6,368 bases of DNA from an uncultured Coriobacteriaceae bacterium (GCA_900551595.1 URWR01000102.1:1-6368); one strand, 5' to 3'; shown: positions 1 to 5,850, counted from the stretch's first letter. Notes: a model not told the origin generated them from the letters alone. Numbers and translations are program-made.

Positions 1-1
1 C

Positions 2-763
2 GTTTTCCAGTCGCCTTCTGCAGAGCAGATTTACAACATCGCCAAAGAGGTTGAGGCTGGCGCTGGTGTTCTGTTCCTGTATGGCAACTACACCGGCGAT
101 GTTATGAACTTTGACATGGCTGCTGAGATGCTCGATATGGACGATATCGAGACTCGTTCAATTACAGGCGCAGATGACGTTCTGTCCAACAAGAACCCCG
201 AGGCCCGTCGTGGCGTAGCTGGCATTTTCTTTATGTATAAGGCTGCCGGTGCTAAGGCCGACCAGATGGGCACCTTGGACGAGGTACTTGCTGCTGCTAA
301 GAAGGCTGGCGACAACGTTCGTACCGTCGGTTTCGCTCTTACTCCCTGCATTGTCCCTGAGGTTGGTCATGCAAACTTCGAGCTTGGCGAGAATGAGATG
401 GCCTTTGGTATGGGCATCCATGGTGAGCCGGGCGTTTGGAATGGCCCCATCAAGACCGCCGATGAGCTTGCTGAAGAGTCGGTTCGCGAGATCCTTGATG
501 ACATGCCGCTTGCTGAGGGCGATGAGGTAGCAGTACTTATCAATGGTCTGGGCGCCACCTCCATTGAGGAGCTCTACATTCTGAATAATTCTGTTCGCAA
601 GCAGCTTGAGGCCAAGGGAATCAAGGTTTATCGCTCTTGGACCGGCGAGTACGCCACTTCCATGGAGATGATGGGTGCCTCTATCTCCATCTGCAAGGTT
701 GACGATGAGCTCAAGGGCTACTTCGACTACCCAGTCGATACTCCGTTTATCTGCCAGCGCTAG
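2..763 (+). CDS. dhaK: Dihydroxyacetone kinase-family subunit DhaK, 5' end cut by window edge
   Basis: The frame is open from base 2 and ends at TAG 761-763, giving 253 residues. By comparison with the fused kinase downstream, about 73 N-terminal residues are missing, including the glycine-rich loop with its substrate-contacting His. DhaK binds a short ketose such as DHA covalently through a histidine and presents it to the DhaL nucleotide subunit in the cytoplasm. Visible family marks are the GNYTGDVMNF block, whose Asp (residue 33 of the visible part) matches the catalytic Asp, and the GIHGEPG block, whose His (codon 419-421) matches the hemiaminal-forming His. The end, GEYATSMEMMG then DDELKGYFDYPVDTP, is also DhaK-like. 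A DhaL gene follows after 27 bases, so the two are surely one operon. Family assignment is firm. The substrate (DHA, erythrulose or another ketose) and the phosphate donor are not decided by the sequence. Confidence 0.9.
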   Translation, partial: VFQSPSAEQIYNIAKEVEAGAGVLFLYGNYTGDVMNFDMAAEMLDMDDIETRSITGADDVLSNKNPEARRGVAGIFFMYKAAGAKADQMGTLDEVLAAAKKAGDNVRTVGFALTPCIVPEVGHANFELGENEMAFGMGIHGEPGVWNGPIKTADELAEESVREILDDMPLAEGDEVAVLINGLGATSIEELYILNNSVRKQLEAKGIKVYRSWTGEYATSMEMMGASISICKVDDELKGYFDYPVDTPFICQR

Positions 764-777
764 AGCACATATCGTCT

Positions 778-782
778 GGAGG
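778..782 (+). promoter_or_regulatory. Ribosome binding site deciding the DhaL start
   Basis: GGAGG lies 8 bases before ATG 791 and only 5 before the in-frame GTG 788. The spacing favours the ATG, so the protein should begin MEKITVNEIP. Confidence 0.7.
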
Positions 783-790
783 CATTTGTG

Positions 791-1435
791 ATGGAAAAGA
801 TCACCGTTAACGAGATTCCTGAGATGTTTGATCAGGTTGCTATTGTTTTCGCAGATAAGAAAGATGAGCTCTGCGAAATGGATGCCGCTATGGGCGATGG
901 CGACCTTGGTCTCACTATGAGCAAGGGCTATGGCGCACTTCCTGGCTTCCTTCGTGATAATGCTGCCGAAGGCGATATTGGCAAGCAGCTCATGAAGAGC
1001 GGTATGAAGATGCAGAATGAGGTTCCTTCAACCATGGGAACCCTCATGAGCTCTGGCATTATGGAGGCCGGCAAGGCTTTCAAGGGCAAGGTTGAGCTTG
1101 TTCCTGCCGATATCGCTGCGTATGTTACTGCCTTTGCAGCTGGCATTAAGAAGCGCGGTAAGTGTGAGTTGGGCGATCGCACCATTCTCGACTCCGTGCA
1201 TGCTGGAGCAGAGAAGGCACAGGCACTCGTTGATGCCAATCCTGATGCAAGTTTCCGCGATGTTATTTCCGCAGCTGTTGAAGGCGCTCATGAGGGCGTT
1301 GAGGCAACAAAGGATATGCTGCCCAAGTATGGCAAGGCTGCTGTCCACGCTGCCAAGGCAAAGGGCGTTGTAGACCAGGGTGCACTTGCTGGTTACTACA
1401 TGCTCGTTGGTCTGCAGAACTACTTTGAGGAATAG
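791..1435 (+). CDS. dhaL: Diverged DhaL-type (DAK2 domain) kinase subunit
   Basis: This encodes 214 residues, close to the usual ~210 of DhaL, the helical-barrel subunit that holds ADP/ATP and two Mg ions and transfers phosphate to the ketose on DhaK. I start at ATG 791, 8 bases after GGAGG at 778-782; an in-frame GTG at 788 is the alternative. The three metal-binding Asp residues are present (Asp31, Asp36, Asp38 in DAAMGDGD), as are GDRT (128-131, usually GDKT) and a late DQGA (from Asp195). It differs from ordinary DhaL. The His after the last Asp is Leu39, the GGSSG/GGASG phosphate loop reads PSTMG (79-83), and the late RASYLGERS-type block is replaced by KYGKAAVHAAKAKG. It pairs with the DhaK just upstream. 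No DhaM (PTS phosphodonor subunit) is visible, but it could lie outside the window. DAK2-family membership is secure; ordinary DHA kinase activity is less so. Confidence 0.87.
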   Translation: MEKITVNEIPEMFDQVAIVFADKKDELCEMDAAMGDGDLGLTMSKGYGALPGFLRDNAAEGDIGKQLMKSGMKMQNEVPSTMGTLMSSGIMEAGKAFKGKVELVPADIAAYVTAFAAGIKKRGKCELGDRTILDSVHAGAEKAQALVDANPDASFRDVISAAVEGAHEGVEATKDMLPKYGKAAVHAAKAKGVVDQGALAGYYMLVGLQNYFEE

Positions 1436-1467
1436 TACGTTGGCATTGATGCTGTAAGAGCTATGGC

Positions 1468-1503
1468 ACCCGAGGCAGTACGCTGTTTTGTACTGCCTCG
1501 GGT
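1468..1503 (+). repeat. 14-bp perfect hairpin between the split and fused kinase genes
   Basis: The left arm 1468-1481 (ACCCGAGGCAGTAC) is an exact inverted copy of 1490-1503, around an 8-base loop. No T tract follows on either strand; the four T residues are in the loop. It is therefore either an imperfect terminator or, more likely, an RNA stem that slows decay or marks a processing site between dhaL and the next kinase gene. It ends 10 bases before that gene's Shine-Dalgarno site. Confidence 0.75.
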
Positions 1504-1528
1504 TAATCTGTGAGAAAGGACTTGCTAC

Positions 1529-3232
1529 ATGCTCTTTAACGATCCTAAGACATTCCGTGAGGACATGCTTAAGGGATATGTTGCTGCATATCCTGATTAT
1601 GTTGTAGAGGTTCCTGGCGGCGTTGCTCGTGCCACCAAGATGCCCGAAGGAAAAATTGCTGTTATCAATGGTGGTGGCTCAGGTCACTATCCAGCATTCT
1701 GCGGCATCATCGGCGACGGCTTTATGGATGCAACGGTTGTTGGTAACGTATTTACGTCTCCTTCAACTGAAGATGTGCTCGGTGTAGCTCGCTCTGTTGA
1801 GCAGGGCACTGGCGTCTTCATTGTGGGTGGCAACTATGCTGGCGACAAGATGAACTTCAACATGGCACGTGACCGCCTTATTGAAGATGGTATCGACGCT
1901 CGTTCTTTCTTCATTACTGATGATGTGGCTTCTGCTACTACTGATGAGATTGAGAAGCGTCGCGGTAATGTCGGTACCTTCATGGTATTTAAGGCTGCGG
2001 GCGCAGCTGCAGCAGCTGGCGTTTCTTTCGACGATCTTGTCCGTATTACCACCAAGGCAAATGATCGTACCCGCACCATGTCGGTCGGATTCCGTGGCTG
2101 CACCCTTCCTGGTGCTGACGAGCCTCTCTTCCATGTTCCTCATGGCAAGATGGAGATTGGCCAGGGTATCCATGGTGAGCCTGGTGTAGGCGAAGGCGAT
2201 TTGGCAAGCGCTGCTGAGGTTGCAGAATTGCTCGTGGATCGCGTACTTGCTGAGGCACCCGCTGACGATTCAAAGCGCATTGCAGTTATTCTTGATGGTC
2301 TGGGCTCTACCAAATACGAAGAGCTCTTCGTTGTATGGGGCACAGTGCGCCAGCTGCTCGAGGATAAGGGATACACCCTTGTTGAGCCGCTCGTGGGTGA
2401 GTTTGTCACCTCCCTCGATATGGAAGGCATTGCTCTGGCAGTTGAGTATCTGGACGATGAGCTCGAGACCTATTGGAGCGCTCCCTGCGATACTGCTTCT
2501 TTCCGCAAGGGCGCTAGCTCGATGGCTTCTGGTGAGCGCAAGGTCTACGCAGAGCTCACTGAGCAAGCGGATACTTTTGAAAAGGGTTCCGAAGCTTCTG
2601 AAAAGGCTGCTGACTACATCGTTGATGCCTTTGCGCGTATGCAGACTGCCATTGCTGACGCTGAGGAAGAGCTTGCAAAGATTGACGGTGTTGCTGGAGA
2701 CGGCGACCATGGTCGTGGCATGGTAAAGGGTTCAACCTTTGCTGCTGAGGCTGCAAAAGATGCGCGCGAGAAGGGCGCAGCAGCTGGTTCTGTTCTTAAG
2801 GAAGCCGGTCGTGCTTGGGCTGCTAAGGCTGGTGGCACCTCTGGTGTTCTGTGGGGATCAGCGCTTGAGGCTGCTGGTGCCGTTGTGGGCGATCAGGCCG
2901 ATGCCTATGATGCTCAGGTTGCTGCAGATGCAGTAAAGGCTGCCTATGAGAAGATGCTTTCTCTTGGTGGCGCTCACCGTGGCGATAAGACCATGCTCGA
3001 TGCACTGATTCCATTTGGTGAGGCTCTTGAGGCTGCCGCTGGCGAAGGCAAGTCTCTTGAGGATGCCTGGGCTACTGCCGCAGAAATTGCTCAGAAGGCT
3101 GCTGAAGATACCGCTAATATGGTTCCTAAGGTTGGTCGTGCTCGTCCGGCTGCTGAGCGTAGTCTTGGTACGCCTGATGCAGGAGCAATTTCTATGGCTC
3201 TTTGCATTCGCACGGTTCTTCCTACTGAGTAA
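1529..3232 (+). CDS. Single-chain dihydroxyacetone kinase-family enzyme (DhaK-DhaL fusion)
   Basis: The 567 residues match the length of fused ATP-type DHA kinases (~550-590). ATG 1529 follows GAAAGGA (1514-1520) by 8 bases. The N-terminal DAK1 domain (about 1-325) has the glycine-rich INGGGSGHYPAF loop with His53, NVFTSPS, GGNYAGDKMNF with Asp106, and GIHGEPG with the substrate-binding His215. A linker of roughly 35 residues leads to DAK2 (about 362-563). DAK2 has the metal Asp residues 386, 391 and 393 in DGVAGDGDHG, GGTSG (435-439), GDKT (485-488) and the late R-A-R-P-A-A-E-R-S-L-G-T-P-D-A-G-A block (537-553). All key residues seem present, so it should be an active ATP-dependent ketose kinase needing no PTS donor. 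The GHYPAFCG and VVGNVFTSPS wording reminds me of the erythrulose-kinase side of the family (LerK/DerK), so L- or D-erythrulose is as plausible as DHA. It is a paralogue of the split pair upstream and may share its operon. Confidence 0.92.
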   Translation: MLFNDPKTFREDMLKGYVAAYPDYVVEVPGGVARATKMPEGKIAVINGGGSGHYPAFCGIIGDGFMDATVVGNVFTSPSTEDVLGVARSVEQGTGVFIVGGNYAGDKMNFNMARDRLIEDGIDARSFFITDDVASATTDEIEKRRGNVGTFMVFKAAGAAAAAGVSFDDLVRITTKANDRTRTMSVGFRGCTLPGADEPLFHVPHGKMEIGQGIHGEPGVGEGDLASAAEVAELLVDRVLAEAPADDSKRIAVILDGLGSTKYEELFVVWGTVRQLLEDKGYTLVEPLVGEFVTSLDMEGIALAVEYLDDELETYWSAPCDTASFRKGASSMASGERKVYAELTEQADTFEKGSEASEKAADYIVDAFARMQTAIADAEEELAKIDGVAGDGDHGRGMVKGSTFAAEAAKDAREKGAAAGSVLKEAGRAWAAKAGGTSGVLWGSALEAAGAVVGDQADAYDAQVAADAVKAAYEKMLSLGGAHRGDKTMLDALIPFGEALEAAAGEGKSLEDAWATAAEIAQKAAEDTANMVPKVGRARPAAERSLGTPDAGAISMALCIRTVLPTE

Positions 3233-3240
3233 ATATCGAA

Positions 3241-3274
3241 GGCGCCCTTTATTCATTTACGAATTGAGGGCGTC
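3241..3274 (+). terminator. Imperfect hairpin after the fused kinase gene, probable weak terminator
   Basis: The arm 3241-3249 pairs with 3266-3274 around a CGCCCT/AGGGCG core with G-T wobbles. After a T-T mismatch, ATTC (3251-3254) continues the stem with GAAT (3261-3264), leaving a 6-base loop. It lies 8 bases after the kinase stop and is followed by CGCCTGTTGAC rather than a T run. Position fits the end of the kinase unit, but efficiency is doubtful. Confidence 0.5.
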
Positions 3275-3280
3275 CGCCTG

Positions 3281-3331
3281 TTGACAATTTCTGGTCATTA
3301 TGGCGAGATTAAGAGATAATTTGGGTATAAC
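3281..3331 (+). promoter_or_regulatory. Candidate promoter region for the PTS EIIA-EIIB unit
   Basis: The best spaced pair I find is TGGTCA (3292-3297, 4/6 to TTGACA) and GATAAT (3315-3320, 5/6 to TATAAT), with a 17-base spacer. A perfect TTGACA lies at 3281-3286 but has only a poor -10 at normal distance (GAGATT, 3305-3310). TATAAC occurs at 3326-3331 without a good -35. A promoter here fits the hairpin just upstream and the 148-base gap, but which boxes are used is uncertain. Confidence 0.45.
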
Positions 3332-3358
3332 GTGTCCGTATCAAGGGAGATACGACAC
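3332..3358 (+). promoter_or_regulatory. Bulged inverted repeat in the EIIA leader, possible operator or RNA stem
   Basis: GTGT (3332-3335) plus CGTATC (3337-3342) pairs with GATACGACAC (3349-3358), with C3336 bulged and a 6-base loop AAGGGA. It would lie at about +5 to +32 if GATAAT 3315-3320 is the -10. It ends 8 bases before the Shine-Dalgarno site of EIIA. A repressor operator or a leader stem affecting translation would both suit this place. Confidence 0.4.
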
Positions 3359-3380
3359 ATAACACGAAAGGGGTCAATAC

Positions 3381-3851
3381 ATGGCTAACGCCGATACCGC
3401 ACTCTTTAAGCCGGAACTCGTTTTCTTTGATATGGAGTGCAAGGATCGCGAGGACTTTTTCCAGCAGCTTCACGACAAGCTGGATGCCATGGGCTACATC
3501 AAGGATACCTGGCTGGAAGGTATTACAACTCGTGAGAAAAATTACCCCACCGGTCTTCGTTGCGAGGCCGCTGAGATTGCAATTCCTCACACGGATCCTC
3601 AGCACCTTGAGAAGCCTTATATCGCTATTGTTAAGCCCAAGACTCCCATTCGTTTTGAGCACATGGCTGGCGCTGGCGAGGATGTAGACGCTCAGCTTAT
3701 TATTAATCTTGGTGTTCAGCGTGATGGTGGCCAGGTTGCCGTGCTTCAGAACCTCATGAACATCTTCATGAACAATGAGGCTGTGGAAGACATTATGGCT
3801 CAGACCACAGCTGAGGGCCTTATTGAGTCCATCACCTCTCGTTTCGAGTAA
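3381..3851 (+). CDS. PTS EIIA component, galactitol (GatA) family
   Basis: This encodes 156 residues, the usual size of a free-standing fructose/mannitol-type EIIA domain (~150). It starts at ATG 3381, 7 bases after AAAGGGG (3367-3373). EIIA is a cytoplasmic protein that takes phosphate from HPr on a histidine and passes it to EIIB. The phosphorylated His should be His70 in the IAIPHTDP block, which fits the family pattern of His after a conserved Pro in a short hydrophobic strand. REKNYPTGL just before it and the C-terminal block of L-Q-N-L-M-N-I-F (residues 123-130) with AVEDIM are also typical. A GatB-type EIIB follows after 75 bases, and a GatC-type EIIC begins 2.3 kb downstream, supporting the galactitol-family assignment. 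The imported sugar is not known; this family also covers PTSs for other polyols and sugars. Confidence 0.87.
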   Translation: MANADTALFKPELVFFDMECKDREDFFQQLHDKLDAMGYIKDTWLEGITTREKNYPTGLRCEAAEIAIPHTDPQHLEKPYIAIVKPKTPIRFEHMAGAGEDVDAQLIINLGVQRDGGQVAVLQNLMNIFMNNEAVEDIMAQTTAEGLIESITSRFE

Positions 3852-3873
3852 AACGAGGCTATAGTTGGTACTA

Positions 3874-3896
3874 CGGCGAGACAAAGCGTCTCGCTG
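3874..3896 (+). repeat. Intercistronic hairpin between EIIA and EIIB genes
   Basis: GCGAGAC (3876-3882) pairs perfectly with GTCTCGC (3888-3894), extended by a G-T and a C-G pair to nine pairs around an AAAGC loop. No T tract follows. It most likely shapes mRNA decay, and so the EIIA:EIIB protein ratio, rather than ending transcription. Confidence 0.55.
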
Positions 3897-3913
3897 GGAA
3901 AGACATTCTCTTC

Positions 3914-3920
3914 AAGGAGG
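3914..3920 (+). promoter_or_regulatory. Near-perfect Shine-Dalgarno of the EIIB gene
   Basis: AAGGAGG ends 6 bases before ATG 3927. It is the strongest ribosome binding site in the window and suggests high expression of EIIB. Confidence 0.8.
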
Positions 3921-3926
3921 ACTAGT

Positions 3927-4229
3927 ATGACCGCTCGTATTATCGTTGCTTGTGGCTCCGGTGTAGCCACCTCCCAGACCGTCGCTTCCAAGGTCGAGCG
4001 TCTGCTCAAGGCCGACAATGTTGACGCCACCATCGAGGCTGTTGACATCAAGTCCATCAAGCACACCATTAAGCAGGCCGACATTTATATCTCCATTGTT
4101 AAGGAAGACACCGACTGGGGCATTCCTGTATTCAACGGTGTTGCATTCCTCACTGGCATTGGCCAGGACGCCGAGTACAAGAAGCTTCTTGCTGCTATCG
4201 ACGAGGTTAACTCCCGTCCTAAGGCATAA
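3927..4229 (+). CDS. PTS EIIB component, galactitol (GatB) family
   Basis: This encodes 100 residues, as expected for a separate EIIB (~94-100). Near the N-terminus is the lactose/cellobiose/galactitol-type phosphocysteine loop IIVACGSGVATSQ. Cys9 is the residue phosphorylated by EIIA, which then donates phosphate to the sugar bound by the membrane subunit EIIC. The rest shows alternating strands and helices typical of the fold (VDATIEAVDI, ADIYISIVKED, IPVFNGVAFLTGIG). The start at ATG 3927 is set by AAGGAGG. It follows EIIA after 75 bases and is co-transcribed with it. A strong hairpin with a T tract begins about 60 bases after the stop and ends this unit. EIIC is not next to it, which is unusual for the family. 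Confidence 0.9.
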   Translation: MTARIIVACGSGVATSQTVASKVERLLKADNVDATIEAVDIKSIKHTIKQADIYISIVKEDTDWGIPVFNGVAFLTGIGQDAEYKKLLAAIDEVNSRPKA

Positions 4230-4289
4230 GTAATTCGAGATATTTTCCGCACATCCAATTCGACGGAATGTGTATTCTCGGCTAACATG

Positions 4290-4324
4290 GATGGTCCACA
4301 TCACAAGGATGTGGACCATCTTTT
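4290..4324 (+). terminator. Rho-independent terminator (or attenuator) after the EIIB gene
   Basis: GATGGTCCACATC (4290-4302) is perfectly complementary to 4308-4320, forming a 13-bp stem with a 5-base loop, followed at once by TTTT (4321-4324). It should stop transcription from the EIIA-EIIB unit. It ends only 6 bases before the Shine-Dalgarno site of the next gene, so it may also act as an attenuator for that gene. Confidence 0.85.
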
Positions 4325-4341
4325 GTAACGAGAGGAATAAC

Positions 4342-4869
4342 GTGTCTAAGAGCAAGAAGAAAAAATATATTGCGCCGGGCAACGCCTCATTGCGCAAGTA
4401 TGAAGAGGAGCACCAGGCGCCTGAGAATAAATTTAATATTCCTAAGGCGGGATGGTTTGCCCTCGTTTTTCTCTCTGCGGCATTTCTTGTTTTGGGTTTG
4501 CTCACAAGTAGCATTTATTATGCTTTGCCAGCACTACTCATCATTTTGTTTGTAGATCGTTATGGCAAGGATTACATTCTCCAGGACTATAACGACATGT
4601 TGGAGAAGCGCAAAATTGCGATGGGTATGGCAGAGGATCTTTCTGACGATGAGCGAAAGAATCTCATGCAAGCACTTACCCAAGAGCGTCTGCGTCTTCG
4701 TCGTGAAAAGCGTGATCGCAAGAAAGCCGAGAAACTTGGTATTTCATACGATGACTATGTACAGGCAAAATACGGATCACAGAATACCGAGACGGATGAT
4801 TCTGACAACAATGAAGAGCTGCCAGCATTGGAAGCTGCTTCAGATAATGAAGAGGATGAAAAAGCGTAG
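4342..4869 (+). CDS. Unrecognised small membrane protein with two hydrophobic segments
   Basis: I do not recognise this 175-residue protein. I start it at GTG 4342, preceded by AGAGGA (4331-4336). The frame is open further up (GTG 4270, ATG 4291), but those starts would put the terminator stem inside the coding region. In order it has a basic N-terminus (SKSKKKKY), a short polar stretch, hydrophobic segment 1 at about residues 36-54, segment 2 at about 58-72 with a very short turn between them, a long highly charged helix at about 75-132 (DYNDMLEKRK, then ERLRLRREKRDRKKAEK) and a very acidic tail from about 140. The two segments look like a membrane hairpin with both ends in the cytoplasm (inference from the flanking positive charge). 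No signal peptide cleavage site or enzyme motif is seen. It lies between PTS and aldolase genes, but a functional link is unproven. Confidence 0.75.
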   Translation: MSKSKKKKYIAPGNASLRKYEEEHQAPENKFNIPKAGWFALVFLSAAFLVLGLLTSSIYYALPALLIILFVDRYGKDYILQDYNDMLEKRKIAMGMAEDLSDDERKNLMQALTQERLRLRREKRDRKKAEKLGISYDDYVQAKYGSQNTETDDSDNNEELPALEAASDNEEDEKA

Positions 4870-4877
4870 CAGGTTCT

Positions 4878-4907
4878 GCAGATTGAAAAAATATTCAAAT
4901 CTACTGC
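4878..4907 (+). repeat. Interrupted inverted repeat upstream of the aldolase promoter
   Basis: GCAG-ATT-GAA (4878-4887) is mirrored by TTC-AAAT-CTA-CTGC (4894-4907), with an extra T and an extra TAG on the right arm. The centre is all A and T. It lies just upstream of the candidate -35 of the aldolase gene, so it could be a regulator site or a weak stem after the membrane protein gene. Support is modest. Confidence 0.25.
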
Positions 4908-4913
4908 AAGATT

Positions 4914-4943
4914 TTGCCAATTTATGACACAACCTGTTATGTT
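4914..4943 (+). promoter_or_regulatory. Probable promoter of the aldolase gene
   Basis: TTGCCA (4914-4919, 5/6 to TTGACA) is followed after 18 bases by TATGTT (4938-4943, 4/6 to TATAAT). TG lies one base upstream (4935-4936), giving an extended -10. The leader before the ATG would be about 50 bases. This suggests the aldolase is expressed independently of the PTS genes upstream. Confidence 0.55.
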
Positions 4944-5003
4944 TTGAGTCGTAAGCTATAGGTATGCAAGTACTGCATTCACTAAAAAGGAAAGGGGAGA
5001 GAT

Positions 5004-5819
5004 ATGGCTGATTGGAAGCAGATCGGCGCCGTCAAGGAGGTCCAGGAGCTTGCCTATCTCATGTGGGACAAGAACTGGGACGAGGCCAATGGTGGCAACA
5101 TTACGTATCTGCTGACAGATGAGGAGGTAGCTGAGCTTGGCTATACTCCAGGTGCTGGCCGCAAGGTAGATCTCAAGGTTCCTGATGGTGTTCGTGGCAA
5201 GTATGTTCTCGTTACTGCTACCGGCTCCTATTTCCGTGAGCTCCGTGACGATCCCGACCACCTGCTTGGCATTTGCTACATTCCTGAGGAAGGCGATTAC
5301 TACGAGATCGCCTATGGTCTTGAGGACAACCGTCCGACTTCTGAGTTCCCTGCACACCTCGCTACACATGCTGCACGTCTTGCTGTTGATCCTGAGCAGC
5401 GTGTTGTTATGCACAACCATGCAACCAACGTACTCGCTATGACGCATGTTGGTCCTACCGACGAGAAGGAATTCACCCTTGCTCTTTGGCGCATCATTCC
5501 TGAGGCAATCGTTCTGTTCCCCGAGGGCATTGGTCTTGTTCCGTTCATGGTTTGCGGAACCCAGGACATTGCAGACGCAACCCTCGAGAAGATGAAGGAT
5601 CGTCGTTTCGTCGTCTGGCAGTATCACGGCGTCTTCAGCGCTGGTCATTCTCTGCACGATGCCTTTGGCCTGCTCGAGACTGTCGACAAGGTTGCTGGCG
5701 TCTATCTCGAGATGAAGCGTTGCGGCTGCGATAAGCAGGGCATCGATGATCAGGGTCTCCGCGATCTGTGCGAGCACTTTGGTCTTACCCCGCGCGCTGG
5801 CTACATTGAGGGCATGTAA
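5004..5819 (+). CDS. rhaD: Class II rhamnulose-1-phosphate-type aldolase (RhaD family)
   Basis: The 271 residues match RhaD (274 in E. coli) and not fuculose-phosphate aldolase (~215). RhaD is a cytoplasmic zinc enzyme that splits L-rhamnulose-1-phosphate into DHAP and L-lactaldehyde; relatives accept other ketose-1-phosphates. Co-linear family marks are WDEANGGNIT (Asn29 and Asn32, phosphate site), TATGSYF (68-78 region), PTSEFPAH with Glu114 as the likely catalytic acid/base, and zinc ligands His137 and His139 in VVMHNHATN and His208 in YHGVFSAG. These correspond to Glu117, His141, His143 and His212 of the E. coli enzyme, with a constant small offset. ATG 5004 follows a purine-rich ribosome site (AAGGAAAGGGGAG, about 4987-4999). 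It has its own probable promoter and a strong terminator, so it is likely monocistronic. No rhamnose isomerase or rhamnulokinase is nearby, so its true substrate may instead be the product of the flanking PTS. Confidence 0.9.
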   Translation: MADWKQIGAVKEVQELAYLMWDKNWDEANGGNITYLLTDEEVAELGYTPGAGRKVDLKVPDGVRGKYVLVTATGSYFRELRDDPDHLLGICYIPEEGDYYEIAYGLEDNRPTSEFPAHLATHAARLAVDPEQRVVMHNHATNVLAMTHVGPTDEKEFTLALWRIIPEAIVLFPEGIGLVPFMVCGTQDIADATLEKMKDRRFVVWQYHGVFSAGHSLHDAFGLLETVDKVAGVYLEMKRCGCDKQGIDDQGLRDLCEHFGLTPRAGYIEGM

Positions 5820-5850
5820 GATTTCCTACATAGTTCTTTGTGGCACCCAG

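Noticed and set aside
1440..1467. Possible promoter TTGGCA (1440-1445) with TATGGC (1462-1467) before the fused kinase gene
   Set aside because: The -10 match is only 3/6 with a 16-base spacer, and the hairpin would lie directly on the start point. Too weak to list.
413..2182. Near-identical 14-base stretch ATCCATGGTGAGCC in both DhaK coding regions (416-429 and 2168-2181)
   Set aside because: It encodes the conserved HGEPG substrate-binding block in two paralogous domains, so shared ancestry and protein constraint explain it; it is not a mobile or regulatory repeat.
3309..3884. 191-codon open frame on the - strand opposite EIIA
   Set aside because: It covers the EIIA gene and its promoter region and has no recognisable domain. 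The + strand protein is clearly EIIA with its active His.
4270..4341. Longer N-terminus for the membrane protein (GTG 4270 or ATG 4291)
   Set aside because: It would make the terminator stem and T tract coding sequence and gives an extra segment with no clear role. GTG 4342 has a ribosome site at proper distance. Kept as something to test.
3912..4514. 200-codon open frame on the - strand across EIIB and the membrane protein gene
   Set aside because: It runs through two + strand genes and a terminator stem and its translation has no family-like features; I treat it as a chance open frame.
4956..5777. 273-codon open frame on the - strand opposite the aldolase gene
   Set aside because: It is a shadow of rhaD, whose codon use rarely yields stops on that strand. 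Its translation resembles no family, and rhaD has clear catalytic residues, a ribosome site and a terminator.
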